The notes below the pieces were generated by a model. That model was not told where the DNA came from. It did no database searches and saw only the letters and a list, made by a program, of their open reading frames with translations. Source: Rikenellaceae bacterium (GTDB lineage Bacteria; Bacteroidota; Bacteroidia; Bacteroidales; UBA932). From it: a stretch of DNA of 16,420 bases. The stretch spans positions 1 to 16,420 of the forward strand of contig CAAGFN010000005.1 in the NCBI GenBank assembly GCA_900769145.1. Reading direction: 5' to 3'. The position numbers and the translations under genes were made by a program. Below are positions 12,791 through 16,420 of the stretch, one piece after another; position 1 is the first letter of the stretch, and each line of letters begins with the position of its first letter.

Positions 12791-15610
12791 ATGACAGACA
12801 AGAAAACCGAATATATCGAAATCAAAGGAGCCGGTGCCCATAACCTCAGGAATGTCAATCTCGACATCCCCAGAGGCAAGTTCGTGGTGGTGACCGGCCT
12901 TAGCGGGAGCGGCAAATCATCATTGGCCTTCGATACCATATACGCCGAGGGCCAGAGGAGATATATGGATACGCTCTCCACATATGCCAAGCATTTCATG
13001 GGCGTGCTGGAGAAGCCGGACGTGGAAGAAATCAACGGACTCAGCCCAATCATCGCCATTGAGCAGAAAACCACCGGGAACAATCCCCGTTCCACAGTCG
13101 GGACAATCACGGAAATATTTGATTTCCTGCGACTTCTGTACGCCAGGGCATCCAGGGCCTATTCCCCTGTCACCGGGAAGGAAATGGTCAGGTACACGGA
13201 CGAGCAGATAGTAAACCTGATTATAGAGAACTATGCCGGACGGAAATGCATACTCCTTGCACCTCTCGTAAGGGGCCGAAAGGGACATTACAAGGAACTC
13301 TTCGACCAGCTCCGCAAACGGGGATTCACCGAGGTACGCATTGACGGGGAGATAAAAGACCTCTCCACAGTCACGGCATTGGACAGGTACAAGGCCCATT
13401 TCATCGAACTCGTGGTGGACAAGCTCAAGCCGTCGGCGGGAGACGAGAAGCGTGTAAGGGATTCGGTCAACATTGCCCTGAGTCGTGGAAAAGGCTCCGT
13501 GGCCGTAATGGATATGGAGACCGGGGCGCTCAGCCATTACTCGAAACATCTCGTTGACCCCGACTCCGGAGTCTCGCTTCAGGAGCCGGCCCCGCACTCA
13601 TTCTCATTCAACTCCCCGGAAGGCTACTGCCCTCATTGCAAAGGACTTGGAATGATAGTGGACGTCAATATGGACACCATCATCCCGGACCGCTCGGTAT
13701 CCATCGCAGATGGCGGAATTGTCCCTCTCGGCAAAATCCGCGAGACTCGCAAATATGCCATAATACATTCAATAGCAAGGAAATACGGCATTTCCTTATA
13801 CGCTCCGATAGAGGAGCTGCCGGATGAGGTGGTTTCCCTCATTGTATTCGGCTCCGACGAACTCTTCAGGGTCGGGGACGGCTCAATGTCCGAGATGGTA
13901 TCATTCCCCGGCATTGTCAGTGACATAGACGAGAAGATTGTCTGCCCGGTCTGCCACGGTACCCGTCTTAACGAACAGACCAATTGCTTCCGCATTGACG
14001 GAAAAACCATCTCGGAGGTGGCTGCAATGGAGATGTCCGCCCTCGCGGAATGGCTCCGTGACCTGCCTTCGAAATTGACTTCAAGGGAGAACATCATTGC
14101 CAGGGACATACTCAAGGAACTCAGCGAGAGGACCCGCTTCATGCTCGACGTGGGCCTGGACTATCTCTCACTGGACAGGGCAACTGCCTCATTGTCAGGA
14201 GGAGAGAGCCAGCGCATCCGCCTTGCCACCCAGATTGGTTCCAAGCTGGTCAATGTCCTCTACATCCTCGACGAACCGAGCATCGGACTCCACCAGAGGG
14301 ACAACAGAAAGCTCATAAACTCCCTCAAGGAGCTCCGTGACGAGGGCAATTCCGTGATGGTAGTGGAGCACGATGCCGAGACGATGTACAATGCCGACTG
14401 GCTCGTGGACGTGGGCCCGGGGGCTGGTGCCGAAGGCGGCAGAATCTGCCTCAATGCGCCTGTTGATGCATTGCTGAAAGATGCCCCCATAGCGGACGAC
14501 GTCAAGCCTCATTGTATTGTAAAGGATTCACTTACATTGGATTATCTCCGTGGCAAGGAGACTATTCCGGTGCCTTCCGTAAGACGTAGGGGCAATGGTC
14601 TCACGCTTGGTATCCGGGGCGCAAGGGGCAACAATCTCAAGAATCTGGACGTGGACTTCCCGCTCGGAATGTTCATAGGCATAAGCGGTGTCAGCGGAAG
14701 CGGCAAATCCACTCTCATCAATGAGACCCTGATGCCTATTCTCAAGAACAGGTTCTACAATTCGAAGCTCAAACCGCTTGAATATGACTCGATTGAGGGG
14801 ATAGCCAATGTTGACAAGCTCATTGAGATAGACCAGAGCCCGATAGGACGCACGCCGAGGAGCAATCCCGCCACATTCACGGGCGTGTTCAATGACATCC
14901 GCAACCTCTTCGCAGAGACCAATGATGCCAAGGTCCGCGGTTTCGGCCCGGGACGGTTTTCATTCAATGTCCCCGGAGGTCGCTGCGAGGCCTGCAAAGG
15001 TGCCGGAATCAAGGTCATTGAGATGAATTTCCTTCCTTCGGTCAATGTCGTCTGCGATGAATGCCGCGGCCACAGATACCAGGAAGATACCCTCGCCGTC
15101 AAGTATAAGGGCAAGAGTATCAATGATGTACTCGAAATGCCAATCAGCGTGGCCTACGAGTTTTTCAGCGGAATCCCGAAGATAACCCAGAAACTCAAGG
15201 CCCTAGTGGATGTCGGCCTCGGCTATGTGCATCTCGGCCAGTCCGCTGTGACATTGTCCGGAGGTGAGAGCCAGAGAATGAAACTTGCGTCCGAATTGTA
15301 CCGGAAAGATACCGGAAATACACTTTATATCCTGGACGAGCCCACCACAGGCCTGCATTTTGAAGATATCAAGATTCTGCTCGGAGTGCTTCAGAAACTC
15401 GTTGACAGCGGGAACACCGTAATTGTCATTGAGCATAATCTGGACGTGCTCAAATGCGCCGACTATATTTTCGACCTTGGACCTGAAGGCGGTCGGAGGG
15501 GAGGACGCATAGTGGCGCAGGGGACTCCTGAGCAGCTGGCCTTGAATCCGGATTCGGTCACCGGTCCGTTTTTGGCGGAAGTACTTGACAATAAATTGAA
15601 TGCCAAATGA
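12791..15610 (+). CDS. uvrA: Excinuclease ABC subunit A (UvrA)
   Basis: The 939-residue length is typical of UvrA, the DNA-damage-recognition ATPase of nucleotide excision repair, which dimerises and loads UvrB. Two ABC modules are complete: Walker A GLSGSGKS (36-43) and GVSGSGKS (633-640), signatures LSGGESQRIRLA and LSGGESQRMKLA, and Walker B LYILDEPSIGL and LYILDEPTTGL. TTGNNPRSTVGT (94-105) is the conserved UvrB-interaction/signature region. The C-terminal zinc finger is intact (C732, C735, C755, C758). The first zinc module keeps CPHC (280-283), but the preceding CxxC found in E. coli UvrA is replaced by residues reading VDPDSG (about 255-260). CPVC (385-388) is present. The ATG at 12791 is chosen over an upstream TTG. 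The stop overlaps the next start by 4 bp. Confidence 0.97.
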   Translation: MTDKKTEYIEIKGAGAHNLRNVNLDIPRGKFVVVTGLSGSGKSSLAFDTIYAEGQRRYMDTLSTYAKHFMGVLEKPDVEEINGLSPIIAIEQKTTGNNPRSTVGTITEIFDFLRLLYARASRAYSPVTGKEMVRYTDEQIVNLIIENYAGRKCILLAPLVRGRKGHYKELFDQLRKRGFTEVRIDGEIKDLSTVTALDRYKAHFIELVVDKLKPSAGDEKRVRDSVNIALSRGKGSVAVMDMETGALSHYSKHLVDPDSGVSLQEPAPHSFSFNSPEGYCPHCKGLGMIVDVNMDTIIPDRSVSIADGGIVPLGKIRETRKYAIIHSIARKYGISLYAPIEELPDEVVSLIVFGSDELFRVGDGSMSEMVSFPGIVSDIDEKIVCPVCHGTRLNEQTNCFRIDGKTISEVAAMEMSALAEWLRDLPSKLTSRENIIARDILKELSERTRFMLDVGLDYLSLDRATASLSGGESQRIRLATQIGSKLVNVLYILDEPSIGLHQRDNRKLINSLKELRDEGNSVMVVEHDAETMYNADWLVDVGPGAGAEGGRICLNAPVDALLKDAPIADDVKPHCIVKDSLTLDYLRGKETIPVPSVRRRGNGLTLGIRGARGNNLKNLDVDFPLGMFIGISGVSGSGKSTLINETLMPILKNRFYNSKLKPLEYDSIEGIANVDKLIEIDQSPIGRTPRSNPATFTGVFNDIRNLFAETNDAKVRGFGPGRFSFNVPGGRCEACKGAGIKVIEMNFLPSVNVVCDECRGHRYQEDTLAVKYKGKSINDVLEMPISVAYEFFSGIPKITQKLKALVDVGLGYVHLGQSAVTLSGGESQRMKLASELYRKDTGNTLYILDEPTTGLHFEDIKILLGVLQKLVDSGNTVIVIEHNLDVLKCADYIFDLGPEGGRRGGRIVAQGTPEQLALNPDSVTGPFLAEVLDNKLNAK

Positions 15611-16420
15611 TTGAGAAAGATTCTTTCAAGGTTTTCCTTGCAAATACAGGCACCGAATGCGAAGTGCCTTTCCTCAAGAAGTTGAAAGATTTGTCGGATG
15701 AGCTCTGCCCTGTCGTGAAAGACAGGAGAACCGGGGCTGAATTTCCGGTCCTGGCGGCCCTGGTGGACCATAAACTGAAGGAACTGGACTATAAGCTGGC
15801 CGTTTCCCACGAGGTGGAGTTCATCGGCTACAACCATCCTGACGGGAGACGGACCTACCTCCGTTCCCTCTGCTTTGTCCTACAGAATGCAGTCCGTGCG
15901 CTGTATCCTGACAATGTACTGATAATCAATCATTCACTTCCGAGCGGATTGTATTGCACTATCTGCAAAAAGGAGCCGATGGAGGATGGAAGGCGGGACG
16001 TCATCGAACTTGATGACAATTCCCTCTCCGGACTGAAGGCTGAAATGCGGAACATCATTTCCCGCGATTTGCCTTTTACCAAGGTCAAGATGGAGGCATC
16101 CAAGGCCGAGGAGATTTTCATTGCCAACAATCAGCCTGACAAGGCGGCCCTGCTGAAGTCTCTAGGAGTCCTCATTTGCAGCGTGTATTATCTTGACGGA
16201 CAGGCTGATACCTTCCACGGCCCGCTGCTTCCGTCTACCGGATACCTGACAGTGTTCGACCTGATGCCGTATGGGGAGGGATTCTGCCTGCAGTTTCCGT
16301 CAGACGATGATTTCCACAAGGTTATCCCGGTCAAGAAACAGTCCAGGATTGCTTCTACTCTGAAGGACTATGCTGACTGGTGTTCGATTATAGGCGTCAA
16401 CGGAATCGGAACCCTGAACA
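15607..16420 (+). CDS. Nucleoside kinase (uridine kinase-like), N-terminal part, cut by window end
   Basis: 271 codons are visible, without a stop. Residues 1-75 look like a TGS-type domain (KVFLANTG at 8-15, PVLAALVDHKLKELDYKL at 47-64). Residues about 80-240 resemble the second domain of threonyl-tRNA synthetase, as in Bacteroidota TGS-nucleoside kinases: RTYLRSLCFVLQNAV (82-96), NHSLPSGLYCTI (108-119), LLPSTGYLTVFDLMPYGEG (207-225). The HxxxH-type editing histidines of tRNA synthetases are not evident (H109 only), so tRNA editing is unlikely. The phosphoribulokinase/uridine kinase domain expected to follow lies beyond the edge. The family is predicted to phosphorylate nucleosides in pyrimidine salvage. 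The ATGA overlap with uvrA indicates a coupled operon. Full members have about 550 residues. Confidence 0.88.
   Translation, partial: MIEKDSFKVFLANTGTECEVPFLKKLKDLSDELCPVVKDRRTGAEFPVLAALVDHKLKELDYKLAVSHEVEFIGYNHPDGRRTYLRSLCFVLQNAVRALYPDNVLIINHSLPSGLYCTICKKEPMEDGRRDVIELDDNSLSGLKAEMRNIISRDLPFTKVKMEASKAEEIFIANNQPDKAALLKSLGVLICSVYYLDGQADTFHGPLLPSTGYLTVFDLMPYGEGFCLQFPSDDDFHKVIPVKKQSRIASTLKDYADWCSIIGVNGIGTLN

Noticed and set aside
12920..13597. Long minus-strand frame (225 codons) opposite uvrA
   Set aside because: Antisense shadow of a highly conserved gene.
1..16420. tRNA, rRNA, CRISPR arrays, complete insertion sequences
   Set aside because: No cloverleaf, ribosomal stretch, regularly spaced repeat array or transposase gene was recognised in either strand.

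Overview
The window looks like a chromosomal segment of a member of the Bacteroidales (phylum Bacteroidota). The evidence is: repeated exact matches to the Bacteroidota -7 promoter element TAnnTTTG in front of genes, an almost complete absence of Shine-Dalgarno sequences, a 55-residue histone H1 (Hc1)-like protein, a Smr protein with a DUF2027-like middle region, a TGS-type nucleoside kinase next to uvrA, and a CcsA/ResB (system II) cytochrome c maturation pair. Base composition is moderate (roughly 50% G+C by eye). The genus cannot be decided from this stretch.

Layout. 1-280 holds no convincing gene but carries three consecutive hairpins that pair best as minus-strand RNA. 281-1735 (-) is an ATPase_2-type NTPase with a C-terminal PD-(D/E)xK-like nuclease domain; its promoter lies inside a perfect 8-bp inverted repeat. 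1856-2429 (-) is an operon of three tiny genes: a four-cysteine metal-binding protein, the H1-like protein and a winged-helix protein. Two of the three are shorter than 60 residues. 2575-3240 (+) is a Smr-domain protein. 3336-6343 (+) is a tight operon of ResB-like protein, CcsA and a tri-heme cytochrome c peroxidase, closed by a strong terminator. 6511-7641 (+) is a second ATPase_2-type NTPase, preceded by three 15-bp direct repeats and a 14-bp palindrome. 7642-7867 is a convergent intergenic region with an inverted repeat and a possible gene remnant. 7868-9475 (-) is a two-gene envelope operon: a PD40/TolB-like lipoprotein and a small outer-membrane barrel.

9476-12738 is the most accessory-looking part. 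It holds an AlbA_2/HATPase/winged-helix protein, a predicted PD-(D/E)xT nuclease-like protein and an HD-domain phosphohydrolase, all on the plus strand. The 5' end of the nuclease-like gene (promoter, start codon and first codons) is repeated, 31 of 35 bases identical, just upstream of the AlbA_2 gene, which suggests duplication or insertion. 12791-16420 (+) returns to housekeeping: uvrA overlapping by 4 bp with a nucleoside kinase gene cut by the window edge.

The clearest functional units are the cytochrome maturation/peroxidase operon (periplasmic peroxide detoxification with its own heme-attachment machinery) and the nucleoid operon. The AlbA_2-nuclease-HD group and the two ATPases are unassigned; a defence or mobile role is possible but not shown.
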